This document shows positions 26,119-33,590 of a stretch of DNA of 48,107 bases, piece after piece. The position numbers were made by a program, and so were the translations under genes. Source of the stretch: Saprospiraceae bacterium (lineage in GTDB: Bacteria; Bacteroidota; Bacteroidia; Chitinophagales; Saprospiraceae); the NCBI GenBank assembly GCA_020850225.1, contig JADZFD010000003.1, forward strand, positions 1-48,107, written 5' to 3'. Each line of letters starts with the position of its first letter. Positions within the stretch are counted from its first letter, which is position 1. A model generated the notes under the pieces. It was not told where the DNA came from, did no database searches, and saw only the letters and a program-made list of their open reading frames with translations.

Positions 26119-26126
26119 CAAATGTA
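26119..26126 (-). promoter_or_regulatory. -7 box upstream of unit B
   Basis: The minus strand reads TACATTTG, an exact TAnnTTTG match. No -33 TTG at normal distance. The following bases also read TTGC, but the matching -24 half lacks GG, so sigma-54 is not supported here. Confidence 0.4.
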
Positions 26127-26588
26127 ATACATATTAATTATATGTTGTATATATAAAAGTAAAAATTTTATATAATTTTTTTATTGAATTTGTATATATC
26201 AGATAATCAATAGTATAAATATATTGATAATAATATATAAAATTAATTATTAATGTATTTATGACTGATATCGATATTTATATAGTTTATTTAATATTAT
26301 AATTTGTTGTGTACTACTATTGGTTAGATACATTTTAGTTAACTTTTATATGAAGTTTGTACCATAATATTAATAATAATACCTGTCACGATTTTCCATT
26401 TTAACCCGTTACCGGTTTTACTGTTTATGCAGATTATTATCTAAATTGACTTAAAAGATAAAAAATTATAAATGAACATGATTAATAGTACTTACTTTAC
26501 AACTATTCTGAAAAAAAATATGTATTAAATAATTAAGCGTATCAAAAATTAATATTACTTTTACTTTCGATTTTTAAAAAGAAGTTAT

Positions 26589-26807
26589 ATGAATTATAAA
26601 AAGCAGGTATATGGAGTGATAGTAGCAGCATGCTTATGCAGCTTATTTAGTGTGATATATCTGACTATTCATTATCCTGAATTTGATTCTTCAATTGATA
26701 AAATTAGTAGTAACGATAGGTCTTTTGAAGAAAAATCCAATTTACCCGAAGTTGAATTTGTAGTAAGAGTTATCAAGACAATTTTTGAAAGTGCGGATTT
26801 TAAATAA
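26589..26807 (+). CDS. Small single-pass membrane protein, unknown
   Basis: A 72-aa protein with a basic N-terminus (NYKKQ), one membrane segment at about 8-28 (GVIVAACLCSLFSVIYLTI) and an acidic soluble tail (HYPEFDSSIDKI, RSFEEKSNLPEVEF). No known domain is recognised. A cleavable signal is less likely because there is no AxA motif after the hydrophobic part. The ATG is the first in frame. It stands alone before the thioredoxin-like gene. Confidence 0.6.
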   Translation: MNYKKQVYGVIVAACLCSLFSVIYLTIHYPEFDSSIDKISSNDRSFEEKSNLPEVEFVVRVIKTIFESADFK

Positions 26808-26914
26808 AGGATATTTTTTATATTCTTTATGCTTAGAGTAAGGTTCTTCTGTTAAAATTTTATTAAATCATTCATTGTACAGGACGATTATTTTCGGTTG
26901 TCCTGCAAAGGTTA

Positions 26915-26922
26915 TAACTTTG
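26915..26922 (+). promoter_or_regulatory. -7 box of the thioredoxin-like gene
   Basis: TAACTTTG matches TAnnTTTG exactly. The -33 position has only TTTTC. Transcription would start at about 26928-26930, at the left edge of an inverted repeat. Confidence 0.5.
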
Positions 26923-26928
26923 TTTCAT

Positions 26929-26945
26929 ATTGACAAATTGTCAAT
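26929..26945. promoter_or_regulatory. Candidate operator overlapping the start of transcription
   Basis: ATTGACAAATTGTCAAT is a perfect dyad of two 8-bp arms around one central base. It overlaps the predicted start of transcription and ends 11 bp before the preferred ATG, a position suited to repression. The cognate regulator is unknown. Confidence 0.45.
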
Positions 26946-26956
26946 CATTGAGTATA

Positions 26957-27520
26957 ATGAAGAATATGTGGCTTTATAATGCACTTATTTTAAGTTTTGT
27001 TGTCGGGTTTTCCTTAACGGGCAGTGGACAAAACAAAATAAAATGGATATCCTGGGAGGTAGTGGCTGATAGAAATCAGAAGCTCGATAAAAAGTACATG
27101 GTTTATATCTGTTACGGTGGATGCAGATGGTGTAAACAGATGGAAGATTCAACATTTGCAGATACCGACATAGCAAGATTTATTAATAATAACTTTCTTC
27201 CATTACGTCTAAGTGCCTCCTCCAAGAATAAAATAATAATCAACGAAAGGGTGTATGCTCTTAAACAGCATGGATCTCACGAGTTTAATGAACTGGCCAT
27301 AGAACTTCTTAATGGCAATATGACCTTTCCTTCCATCGTTTTTTTGGATGAAAATTTTAAAAAAATATCATCCTATAACCGATTTATAGAACCTCATAAT
27401 TTTGAAATGCTTCTTGCATATTATGCTGGAAATTTCTATAAAAACACCATCTGGAAAGCATTTACCCGCAGATATAACCGTAGTAAATACTTTCAGCCTG
27501 CATTGGAAAGTCAGGACTGA
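26957..27520 (+). CDS. Exported thioredoxin-like protein (Thioredoxin_7-like)
   Basis: A 187-aa protein from the chosen ATG. The signal peptide is at about 1-25 (NALILSFVVGFSLTGSGQ). The thioredoxin active site is CRWC in YGGCRWCKQMEDSTF; the helix and DTDIARFINNNFLPLRL agree with the DUF255/Thioredoxin_7 group. A cis-Pro is seen in MTFPSIVFLDE. The role is probably disulfide chemistry or redox repair in the periplasm. An ATG nine codons upstream (26930) lies inside the operator and before the likely signal peptide, so 26957 is preferred. The C-terminus is rich in aromatic and basic residues. Confidence 0.82.
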   Translation: MKNMWLYNALILSFVVGFSLTGSGQNKIKWISWEVVADRNQKLDKKYMVYICYGGCRWCKQMEDSTFADTDIARFINNNFLPLRLSASSKNKIIINERVYALKQHGSHEFNELAIELLNGNMTFPSIVFLDENFKKISSYNRFIEPHNFEMLLAYYAGNFYKNTIWKAFTRRYNRSKYFQPALESQD

Positions 27521-27600
27521 TCACATATTATACAGATATTGTGTATTGTGCATTCGATATTTTACGATTAACTATGTGTAATAATTGAAGGTTGATACTT

Positions 27601-27630
27601 TTTGAAATTAATAATTTTGACCTACCTTTA
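27601..27630 (+). promoter_or_regulatory. Promoter of the prolyl oligopeptidase operon
   Basis: TTTG (27601-27604), 18 bp, TACCTTTA (27623-27630), a good fit to the Bacteroidota promoter with one mismatch. Predicted leader about 28 nt. Confidence 0.55.
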
Positions 27631-27664
27631 CACTGTTATTTATTTAACCCAATAAATTCGCCAT

Positions 27665-29812
27665 ATGAATAAAATATTTTCAATGATAATTTTTAGTTTG
27701 GTTGTACTAGGATGTAGTAAAACCAAGGATGTACCATTAAAAACAGATATGTTGCCTAAGTTAAATTATCCAAAAACAAAAGAAATCCCCGTTTCAAGCC
27801 AGTATTTTGGTGAAGAACTTAAAGATCCATACAGGTGGTTGGAAGATGACAGGTCAGCAGAAACAGGACAATGGGTAGATGCTGAAAATGAAGTTACCTC
27901 TGCATACCTTAACAGTATACCTTTCAGAGCGTCATTTAAGCAAAGATTGGAGAAACTATGGAATTATGAGCGTTTCTCAGCCCCATTTAAGGAAGGTGAT
28001 TATACCTATTTTTTCAAAAACGACGGTCTTCAGAATCAATCTGTATTATATCGTGAGAAGAAAGGCATGGCTGCTGATGTATTTCTTGATCCCAATAAGT
28101 TTTCTAAGGGAGGAACAACATCTTTGGCAGGAATAAATTTTTCAAAAGATGGTAGTAAAGTAGCATATCAGATATCTGAAGGAGGAAGTGACTGGAGAAA
28201 GGTGATAATACTCGATGCGCATACCCGAAAAATTATTGAGGATACCTTATATGATGTCAAATTCAGTGGGCTTTCATGGAAAGGAAATGATGGATTTTAC
28301 TACTCAAGTTACGATAAACCTTCCGGAAGTGAATTGTCAGCCAAAACGGATCAGCATAAACTGTTTTATCATAAATTGGGCACCAAACAAAAAGAGGATA
28401 AAGTGATTTTTGGTGCTGATATCAAACGCAGATATGTTGGTGGAAGTGTAAGTGACGATCAACGATATCTGTTTATCAGTGTTGCCAATGCTACATCGGG
28501 TAATGAGTTGTATATGCTTGATTTGGAGAATCCCAAGGCAAAATTGATTACTATAGTTGAAAATATGAATACCAATACAGATGTTCTGGATAATGATGGT
28601 TCAAAACTCTATCTGATTACTGACTATAAAGCACCTAATAAGAGATTGGTCACTGTAGATGCTGCTGACCCGAGACAAGATAAATGGTCAGATTTTGTAC
28701 CGGAGACACAAAATGTTTTGAATGCTGTGACAGGAGGCGGATATATTTTCACACACTATATGAAAGATGCCCTGTCTTTGATCAAACAATATGATTATAA
28801 AGGAAATTTGATTAGAGAATTGAAATTGCCAGGATTGGGTACTGCATCCATGGGTGGCAGCAAAAAAGAAGATAAAATCCTGTACTATTCATTTACCAAT
28901 TATATCACACCATCGAGTATTTTTAAATATGATGCAGAAACCGGAACATCGTCACTTTTTGTGAAGCCGAATGTGGATTTTAATTCAGATTTGTATGAAT
29001 CCAAACAGGTGTTTTACAAATCCAAAGATGGAACGCAGGTACCCATGATGATTACTTATAAAAAGGGCATCAAACTGGATGGAACAAATCCAACTATTTT
29101 GTATGGATATGGTGGCTTCAATATTAGTCTGACTCCTTCATTCAGTATACCGAATGCTGTGTGGATAGAGCAGGGTGGTATCTACGCTGTTCCTAATCTC
29201 CGCGGAGGAGGTGAGAACGGCAAATCCTGGCACGACGCAGGAACCAAAATGCGAAAGCAGAATGTATTTGATGATTTTATAGCAGCTGCAGAGTATCTGA
29301 TTGCCAATAAATACACATCTTCTGGTAATCTTGCCGTATCGGGTGGATCGAACGGTGGGTTGCTGGTAGGTGCTGTGATGACACAGCGACCAGATTTGTT
29401 TAAGGTGGCACTACCTGCTGTTGGTGTATTGGACATGCTGAGGTATCATACCTTCACAGCCGGTGCCGGATGGGCTTATGACTACGGTACAGCAGATGAC
29501 AGTAAAGAAATGTATGCATATCTTAAAAGGTATTCACCGGTCCATAATGTAAGAAGTGGAGTAGCTTATCCCGCGACTTTGGTAACAACGGCGGATCATG
29601 ACGACAGGGTAGTTCCTGCACATTCCTATAAATTTATAGCTGAATTACAAAAAAAACAAAGTGGTACCAATCCTGTGTTGATTCGCATAGATAAGAGTGC
29701 TGGTCACGGAGCAGGAAAGCCTACATCCAAATTAATAGAAGAAGCAGCTGACAGATATTGTTTCGCTCTATACAATATGGGTAAAACGTATAATTATTCA
29801 TCTAAAAAATAG
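27665..29812 (+). CDS. Prolyl oligopeptidase family serine peptidase (S9A), lipoprotein
   Basis: It cuts short peptides after proline. The 715-aa protein begins with a lipoprotein signal (LVVLGCSK, Cys near 17), so it is membrane-anchored outside the cytoplasm. PVSSQYFGEELKDPYRWLEDD is the family's N-terminal hallmark, followed by a seven-bladed propeller and a C-terminal hydrolase. The catalytic triad is visible: Ser in GGSNGGLL near 562, Asp in DHDDRVVP near 645 and His in SAGHGAG near 680. The length matches the family. The M20 peptidase gene starts 8 bp after the stop, so the two form a peptide-degradation operon. Confidence 0.95.
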   Translation: MNKIFSMIIFSLVVLGCSKTKDVPLKTDMLPKLNYPKTKEIPVSSQYFGEELKDPYRWLEDDRSAETGQWVDAENEVTSAYLNSIPFRASFKQRLEKLWNYERFSAPFKEGDYTYFFKNDGLQNQSVLYREKKGMAADVFLDPNKFSKGGTTSLAGINFSKDGSKVAYQISEGGSDWRKVIILDAHTRKIIEDTLYDVKFSGLSWKGNDGFYYSSYDKPSGSELSAKTDQHKLFYHKLGTKQKEDKVIFGADIKRRYVGGSVSDDQRYLFISVANATSGNELYMLDLENPKAKLITIVENMNTNTDVLDNDGSKLYLITDYKAPNKRLVTVDAADPRQDKWSDFVPETQNVLNAVTGGGYIFTHYMKDALSLIKQYDYKGNLIRELKLPGLGTASMGGSKKEDKILYYSFTNYITPSSIFKYDAETGTSSLFVKPNVDFNSDLYESKQVFYKSKDGTQVPMMITYKKGIKLDGTNPTILYGYGGFNISLTPSFSIPNAVWIEQGGIYAVPNLRGGGENGKSWHDAGTKMRKQNVFDDFIAAAEYLIANKYTSSGNLAVSGGSNGGLLVGAVMTQRPDLFKVALPAVGVLDMLRYHTFTAGAGWAYDYGTADDSKEMYAYLKRYSPVHNVRSGVAYPATLVTTADHDDRVVPAHSYKFIAELQKKQSGTNPVLIRIDKSAGHGAGKPTSKLIEEAADRYCFALYNMGKTYNYSSKK

Positions 29813-29819
29813 ATAACTA

Positions 29820-31208
29820 ATGCAGGAAGTTCAAAAATTTATTTCAGATAATAAAGATCGGTTTCTTAATGAATTGATGGATTTATTAAAGATTCCATCA
29901 GTAAGTGCAGATCCGCGATACAAGGAAGATGTAGCCAAAACAGCAACAGCCGTAAGTGAAAGTCTGTCCAAAGCTGGATGTGACATGGTACGGATTTATC
30001 CAACCGAAGGACACCCTATAGTCTATGGCGAGCATATGATTAATCCGGATTTGCCGACAGTGCTGGTTTACGGACATTATGATGTACAGCCACCGGATCC
30101 GCTTGACTTATGGGATAGCCCACCATTTGAGCCTGTCATCCGCAAAACTGATAAACATCCACAGGGAGCTATCTTTGCAAGAGGTTCGTGTGATGACAAG
30201 GGACAGATGTATATGCATGTAAAAGCATTCGAGGCCATGATTAGAACGAATGCGCTGCCATGTAATGTGAAGTTTATGATAGAAGGAGAGGAGGAAATTG
30301 GTTCAGGTAATCTGGGTACTTTCTGTAAGCAATACAGTGAAATGCTCTCCTGTGACGTAGTGCTGATCTCTGATACATCTATTATATCTAATGATACTCC
30401 TTCTATAACGGTGGGTCTTCGTGGTCTCAGCTATGTTGAAGTAGAAGTTACCGGTCCGAATAAGGATTTGCATTCGGGTGTTTATGGTGGTGCCGTAGCC
30501 AATCCTGCTCAGGTTCTCTGTGATATGATAGCTTCGCTCAAAGATGAATCCAAACACATCACGATACCAGGTTTCTATGACGATGTTGCGATTGTATCGG
30601 GAGAAGACAGGAAGGCTATGAATCAGGCACCCTTTGACAAGGATGAATACATGAAAAGCCTTGGTATTGAGGAAACAATGGGAGAAAAGGGTTATACTAT
30701 TCTGGAACAGACGTCTATCAGACCAACGCTTGAAGTCAATGGAATATGGGGTGGATATATAGGGGAAGGTGCTAAAACAGTATTGCCATCCAAAGCTTTT
30801 GCCAAGATAAGTATGCGTCTGGTACCCAATCAGCAGAGTGATAAAATCACACAGTTGTTTAAAAAGCATTTTGAAAGTATCGCACCTGCCGGGGTAAAGG
30901 TCGTTGTTCGGCCGCACCATGGTGGAGAAGCGGCTGTTACTCCATCAGATACACCTGAGTACAGGGCAGCAGCAATGGCTATGAAGGAGGCTTTTGGCAA
31001 GGATCCTATACCTGTACGCGGCGGAGGAAGTATACCTATTGTTGCATTGTTTGAAGAAGTACTGAATGTCAAAACAGTGCTAATGGGTTTTGGTTTGGAT
31101 TCGGATGATATTCATTCGCCTAATGAGCACTATGGACTTTTCAATTATTACAAAGGTATCGAAACGATTCCGTATTTTTACAAGTATTATACACAGTTAA
31201 AAAAGTAA
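29820..31208 (+). CDS. M20 family metallopeptidase (dipeptidase)
   Basis: A 462-aa di-zinc dipeptidase of the CNDP/carnosinase-like branch. Metal ligands and catalytic residues are visible: the His in VYGHYDVQPPD, the bridging Asp in GSCDDKGQMY, the catalytic Glu pair in EGEEEIGSGN, the Asp in ISDTSI and the last His in SPNEHYGLF. The dimerisation domain runs from about 200 to 340 (LHSGVYGGAVANP). There is no signal peptide, so it acts in the cytoplasm on dipeptides taken up after extracellular digestion. It shares an operon with the upstream prolyl oligopeptidase. Confidence 0.93.
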   Translation: MQEVQKFISDNKDRFLNELMDLLKIPSVSADPRYKEDVAKTATAVSESLSKAGCDMVRIYPTEGHPIVYGEHMINPDLPTVLVYGHYDVQPPDPLDLWDSPPFEPVIRKTDKHPQGAIFARGSCDDKGQMYMHVKAFEAMIRTNALPCNVKFMIEGEEEIGSGNLGTFCKQYSEMLSCDVVLISDTSIISNDTPSITVGLRGLSYVEVEVTGPNKDLHSGVYGGAVANPAQVLCDMIASLKDESKHITIPGFYDDVAIVSGEDRKAMNQAPFDKDEYMKSLGIEETMGEKGYTILEQTSIRPTLEVNGIWGGYIGEGAKTVLPSKAFAKISMRLVPNQQSDKITQLFKKHFESIAPAGVKVVVRPHHGGEAAVTPSDTPEYRAAAMAMKEAFGKDPIPVRGGGSIPIVALFEEVLNVKTVLMGFGLDSDDIHSPNEHYGLFNYYKGIETIPYFYKYYTQLKK

Positions 31209-31337
31209 GTGAACCGGCATTTTCAATAGATGTATATGACTGTTACTTATAGGTAGATTTTGGTCTTTGGTAATTATTCTGGTACGTGCTCCGGTGAAGA
31301 CTAATATTATAGGTACTGGACCTATCCGAATTGAATT

Positions 31338-31487
31338 TTGAAGTATAAAAGACGTTTTGCAGGAGTTTTACCGGCTTTGCATAATTACGACAAATCAAAA
31401 TTGAAACAGGATTTGCTTAGCAAGTTACGGAATTTTTTTAATAGGATGATAATGTTCATGCATATTATCTGGTTAATATTAATGTGA
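31338..31487 (+). pseudogene. Possible SulP-like N-terminal fragment
   Basis: Between the M20 gene and trmD an open frame starting at a TTG encodes about 49 residues. The part VLPALHNYDKSKLKQDLLSK resembles the first lines of SulP anion permeases (a W-L-P-x-L-x-x-Y-x-x-x-x-L-x-x-D-L pattern). The frame then shifts to unrelated hydrophobic residues and stops while overlapping the trmD start. It could be a decayed gene end; chance is not excluded. Confidence 0.2.
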
Positions 31488-32167
31488 TTTTGAAAATAGA
31501 TATTATAACTGTTGTACCCGAATTGCTGGAGGGTCCTTTTCAGCATTCTATAATGAAAAGGGCAGCTGATAAAGGCTTACTCAATGTAAATATTGTGCCA
31601 TTGCGTCCATATGGGCTTGGTGTACATAAGCAACTTGATGATTATCAGTATGGTGGTGGAGCGGGAATGGTCATGATGTGTGAACCATTGGATAATTGCA
31701 TTGAAGAGCTGAAAAGTAAGACGATTTATGATGAAATTATTTATCTGACTCCGGACGGTTCTGTTTTCAATCAAAAGATAGCTAACAGATTGTCCTGCTA
31801 CGAAAATCTGCTTATAATATGCGGACATTATAAAGGAATCGATCAGCGTATACGCGATTTGCACGTAACGATGGAGATCTCGGTGGGGGATTTTGTTTTG
31901 TCGGGTGGAGAACTGGCGGCTGCCATTGTTGTGGATGCCGTTGGCAGGTTGATTCCTGGCGTTTTGAATGATGAAACAAGTGCATTGACAGATTCGTTTC
32001 AGGACGATTTGCTGGCACCTCCGGTATACACAAGACCGGCAGTATTTAAAGGATTATGTGTACCTGAAGTACTACTATCCGGTCATGACCGTAGAATTGA
32101 AGAATGGAGAAATGATATGGCATTTAAGATTACTAAAGATAAACGACCCGATTTAATGGGTGAATAA
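31484..32167 (+). CDS. trmD: tRNA (guanine-37 N1)-methyltransferase TrmD
   Basis: TrmD methylates G37 next to the anticodon with SAM and prevents frameshifting. The 227-aa SPOUT protein shows KIDIITVVPELLEGPF at the start, RPYGLGVHKQLDDYQYGGGAGMVM, the knot motifs YLTPDGSVFNQKIA and ICGHYKGIDQRI, then VGDFVLSGGELAA, LTDSFQDDLLAPPVYTRP and the C-terminal VLLSGHDRRIEEWR. All family motifs are present. The start is either GTG at 31484 or TTG at 31490; the second gives the usual M-K-I-D-I-I-T. Confidence 0.96.
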   Translation: MILKIDIITVVPELLEGPFQHSIMKRAADKGLLNVNIVPLRPYGLGVHKQLDDYQYGGGAGMVMMCEPLDNCIEELKSKTIYDEIIYLTPDGSVFNQKIANRLSCYENLLIICGHYKGIDQRIRDLHVTMEISVGDFVLSGGELAAAIVVDAVGRLIPGVLNDETSALTDSFQDDLLAPPVYTRPAVFKGLCVPEVLLSGHDRRIEEWRNDMAFKITKDKRPDLMGE

Positions 32168-32248
32168 TACTTGCTGGATTTAGTCACAGAATATATTTTT
32201 TAAAATACTTATCTGATATTCTGTTCAAAATTAATTTTTGTCTATATT

Positions 32249-32256
32249 TACATTTG
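32249..32256 (+). promoter_or_regulatory. -7 box of the sbcDC operon
   Basis: TACATTTG matches TAnnTTTG exactly. No -33 TTG at the normal distance. The leader to the sbcD ATG would be about 70 nt. Confidence 0.35.
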
Positions 32257-32333
32257 CGGATTCTGATAATTCCTGATGGACAAATATTGTCTTCTATCAG
32301 TTCGCAGCATATGGTATTAATACGAAATTTAAT

Positions 32334-33539
32334 ATGAAAATCATCCATACAGCAGACTGGCACATTGGTAAAATATTGCATAAGCAGGAACTCAATGAAG
32401 AAATCCGCTTATTTTTTGATTGGCTTGAAGCGTACATAATGACGGAGAACCCTGATTTACTTTTAATATCAGGAGATATTTTTGATATGGCTAACCCATC
32501 CAACAAAGATCAGGAGCTGTACTATTCAATGCTGAACAGACTGTCCAAAACAGGTATAGAGACTATAATAACCGGCGGAAATCACGATTCGGTATCTCTG
32601 TTGAATGCCCCTGAATCGATATTGAAGAATATGAAAATCCATGTTCTCGGTGGTGTAAACGAGGATATTAAAAATCACATCATACCTGTATATAAGGATA
32701 ACAAATTGTCCTGTATTATTCTGGCTATACCTTACCTGAGAGAGAAAGACCTCAAAAATGTTGAAACTGCAGATAAATCAGACCCGGATGCAGATAAGGT
32801 ATCACTTGCTGTGCAGGGGTATTATGATAGGTGTACTGCTTTGGCACGTAAGTTATATGGAAGTGATGTGCCTGTAATAGCGATGGGGCATTTATTTATG
32901 CGCGGATCACTGACTTCCGAGAGCGAACGTGATATTCATGTAGGCAATTTGCAGGGAATAGAAAGTAAATATATTCATCCCGATATTGCATATCTTGCAT
33001 TAGGCCACATTCACAAACCACAGCGTATAGGAGGCAATGAACGGATCAGGTACAGTGGTTCACCGGTTTATCTGGATTTTTCAGAGATCAGGTATCCCAA
33101 ACAGGTAGTAATAATTCAGATAGAGCAAGGGAAACTCACCATTCAACCGATGCCCATACCTAAATTCAGGGAGTTGCTTCGGCTTAGCGGTACTTACAGC
33201 GAAGTTTCAGCAGCTTTGGATACTTTTACCAATCAGTATCCTTTGAAAGCATTCGTAGAGCTGGATATAACAGAGCCCGGATTTTCTTTGGAAGTACAGC
33301 AACAATTGGATGATTTAATGGAGGTGAATCATGCGCAATATAAGATCATAAAAAGAAAAATGAGTATGGGGAATAAAGATAATCTGTTGGTAAATAACTT
33401 GATACAATATGAACGTATGGAAGAAATGACTCCACTCAGGATGTTGGAAATCCTACTGGAAGATGAGGGATTGGATGAAGTACTTGTAGCAGAGATAGTC
33501 AAGCAATATTCAGAAATTATTGAAAGTATGCATGATTAA
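32334..33539 (+). CDS. sbcD: Nuclease SbcCD subunit D
   Basis: The Mre11-type nuclease subunit of SbcCD, which cuts hairpins and protein-blocked DNA ends. It is 401 aa. All phosphoesterase motifs are present: HTADWHIGK (I), ISGDIFD (II), GGNHDS (III), GHLFM (IV) and LGHIHKPQ (V). The C-terminal part (from about 285) contains the cap and dimerisation regions. The sbcC gene follows after 51 bp. Confidence 0.96.
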   Translation: MKIIHTADWHIGKILHKQELNEEIRLFFDWLEAYIMTENPDLLLISGDIFDMANPSNKDQELYYSMLNRLSKTGIETIITGGNHDSVSLLNAPESILKNMKIHVLGGVNEDIKNHIIPVYKDNKLSCIILAIPYLREKDLKNVETADKSDPDADKVSLAVQGYYDRCTALARKLYGSDVPVIAMGHLFMRGSLTSESERDIHVGNLQGIESKYIHPDIAYLALGHIHKPQRIGGNERIRYSGSPVYLDFSEIRYPKQVVIIQIEQGKLTIQPMPIPKFRELLRLSGTYSEVSAALDTFTNQYPLKAFVELDITEPGFSLEVQQQLDDLMEVNHAQYKIIKRKMSMGNKDNLLVNNLIQYERMEEMTPLRMLEILLEDEGLDEVLVAEIVKQYSEIIESMHD

Positions 33540-33590
33540 TACTGACTGTGAATTTATATAGTAATCAATAATCCGAAAAAATCATAATCA

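Larger units (their letters stand above)
25635..26588. other. Long region without a confirmed gene
   Basis: About 950 bp. It contains a 40-codon minus-strand open frame just after the dodecin terminator (possible remnant), two minus-strand short RNA-like units (listed), and then about 450 bp of extremely AT-rich sequence (26127-26580) with no open frame or clear hairpin. The 72-aa gene follows. Confidence 0.5.

Noticed and set aside
26457-26588. Promoter for the 72-aa membrane protein
   Set aside because: TACTTTCG resembles the -7 box, but the last base differs and there is no -33 TTG; not strong enough to list.
30303-30920. A 205-codon open frame antisense to the M20 peptidase gene
   Set aside because: The sense strand has all M20 catalytic motifs; the antisense translation has no domain and arises from codon bias.
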